A DNA stretch of 64,000 nucleotides from Balamuthia mandrillaris (taxonomy: Eukaryota; Discosea; Longamoebia; Balamuthiidae): contig JAVKOQ010000112.1 in NCBI GenBank assembly GCA_031835245.1, positions 62,001 to 126,000 of the forward strand, read 5' to 3'. The notes under the pieces are model-generated. The model was not told where the DNA came from and ran no database searches. It saw only the letters and a program-made list of their open reading frames with translations. Positions 62,778-64,000 of this stretch are shown here, piece after piece (the stretch's first letter is position 1; the number at the start of each line of letters is the position of its first letter). Made by a program: the position numbers and the translations under genes.

Positions 62778-64000
62778 GTTGCTCTCTCCTCTCTCTGTCT
62801 TACTGTCGACATTTTGTTCGTCCCATAAACATACGGCAAACTCTTGGGCCGTATAAAACACGGCAAGAGGGAGCGTAGGTGGGTTTAGCACGGTCCTTGA
62901 GGCTGACCCCTAGTGACAAATTGTGTCTCGCCCCTACCTCTTTTTCTTTTGTCTGTTAAGCTTCTCCTTATTTTTCTTTTGCGGACGTTTATTTGCAGCA
63001 TGCTGCGATAGACGGACGATGTACAAGAAAAAAAAAGGGAGAAGCCAGCCGAAAGAAAAATACAACGGGAGAGGTGTAGACTGCAAGAGCTCACAAAGGA
63101 ACCCAAAAACACATATTGGCGGACGTGGGGGTCATCAGGGTCATTACCGCGCAAGAGCAGTGCCACGGACTATCCCTTTTGCTTATGGGGTTGACCTGAC
63201 GTTGTATGCTTGTTGGGTCACAATGCGGTGAAAGGGACAATCAACCTTGAAAAACCTAACGAAAGAAAAACAACAACAAAAGGACAACACTAAAATACAA
63301 CATGATGAAATTGGTCAAAGCGACCACAAACACTCAAAGAATAAAAAGGTAAAAGAACAGATACATGGTGATCAGGGATACCATCTACGGTTTATTGCTA
63401 ATAACGCAATTCTCCAGTCAACCCCCTTTCTTTAGTTTTCCTTGCATTTTTAGCATCGAAGATAAGCTTGCCCGCACAGCAAAGTTGCTGTGCAATAAAA
63501 GTAGTTCATCCATTTTAAGGGCGAGGCAACCTTTTACTCAAAACAGTAAAAGAGGACCAACGGCTCATTCATTCTTGAACTGCCAATCCCAACAACTCCA
63601 CACCTCCTGTCCGTTGTACTGTGGTTGGCCGAGCCTTTCGGTGCCCCGTCAACCCGTCAAGTCAAGCCATAACAATTCCCCAGCTAACCAATGAGGAGAC
63701 CCGCTCTCCACGAATTTCCTTCGTTTTGACCGCCGATTCACCCCGTATTTTCCTGCACAGAGCTGAACGGGGCATTCCCAACCCTGCATTCCAAACATTC
63801 CTCGCCAAATCAGGGAAACCTGTCCATTTTAGGGTTGCAAAAACGCCAAACGGCACCGGTACATCTCATCGCGGGGGTGGAATTCATCGATCCGTGCTTC
63901 CAATTTTTTTTGTCAAGTCTCTGCTCCCTGCGACTATTTTTAATGGAGCCGGCCACCGCCCTTTTATTTCATTGGCATAATTCGACGTCAAAGGAGCAAG
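62314..64000. other. 1.7-kb region without a supported gene
   Basis: It contains a (CT)n tract at 62739-62776 and otherwise mixed sequence. The longest open frame (plus, 63621-63980) is 119 codons, lacks an ATG start and resembles nothing I know. Candidate content: upstream regulatory DNA and the 5' leader of a gene lying beyond the window. Confidence 0.4.
62739..62776 (+). repeat. (CT)n microsatellite, intergenic
   Basis: About 19 CT units upstream of the PSI-like gene, outside any recognised intron. If a plus-strand gene starts further right, this may be in a leader intron. Confidence 0.85.

Noticed and set aside
63621-63980. 119-codon plus-strand open frame
   Set aside because: No ATG start, no recognisable domain and no splice-supported extension; judged chance.

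Overview
The window is nuclear DNA of a gene-dense, intron-rich unicellular eukaryote. Every complete gene model below is of eukaryotic type. Introns are mostly 40-150 bp GT..AG introns, many carrying long (CT)n pyrimidine tracts. Intergenic gaps are usually a few hundred bases, and several tail-to-tail gene pairs are only 60-80 bp apart. The gene set (trifunctional C1-THF synthase, PTEN, active myotubularin, OGFr-like protein, Sec7 ARF-GEF, many ankyrin, F-box, BTB and kinase proteins) fits a free-living protist. I cannot assign the lineage from sequence alone. I saw no tRNA or rRNA gene, CRISPR array, transposon, retroelement or virus-like element.

Layout. 1-399: the 3' end of a CPWD-type ankyrin-like repeat gene. 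760-3733: RRP1 (Nop52), a rRNA-processing factor. 4535-7665: long-chain acyl-CoA synthetase with charged tails. 14184-7742 (minus): a ~1990-residue Ser-rich BTB/ankyrin protein. 14705-18205: an unusual fusion of an MJ1316 domain, an NMNAT-like nucleotidyltransferase and a protein kinase. 19338-18358 (minus): a secreted YDGGDV-repeat protein. 19861-21174: an F-box CPWD-repeat protein. 22759-21266 (minus): a papain-family protease. 25521-22998 (minus): an ALDH3-type aldehyde dehydrogenase. 25683-26081: a small coiled-coil protein. 29782-26185 (minus): PTEN.

30272-31415: LicD/fukutin-like membrane protein. 32400-31476 (minus): dienelactone hydrolase. 33654-32740 (minus): membrane-anchored dual-specificity phosphatase. 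35522-33958 (minus): OGFr-like protein. 39780-35803 (minus): a J / FN3 / ankyrin / F-box / MYND protein. 40718-40413 (minus): an orphan acidic protein. 41720-43390: cytochrome b5 / b5-reductase fusion. 44041-43715 (minus): a candidate ATP synthase subunit j. 45460-44978 (minus): a second secreted Tyr-Asp-Gly repeat protein. 45653-50591: C1-THF synthase. 51405-55470: myotubularin. 56618-55593 (minus): an LRR protein. 57470-61471: SH3/Sec7/PH ARF-GEF. 62313-61705 (minus): a small PSI-like type I membrane protein. 62314-64000 has no gene I can support.

Functional threads are phosphoinositide and membrane-traffic control (PTEN, myotubularin, ARF-GEF), lipid and redox metabolism (acyl-CoA synthetase, aldehyde dehydrogenase, b5 reductase) and protein quality control or ubiquitin adaptors (two F-box proteins, BTB protein, J protein). 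Neighbours do not form operons; the order looks like ordinary eukaryotic shuffling. Exon boundaries were derived by hand from GT/AG sites, phase and family conservation; every multi-exon model listed closes to a whole number of codons unless stated.
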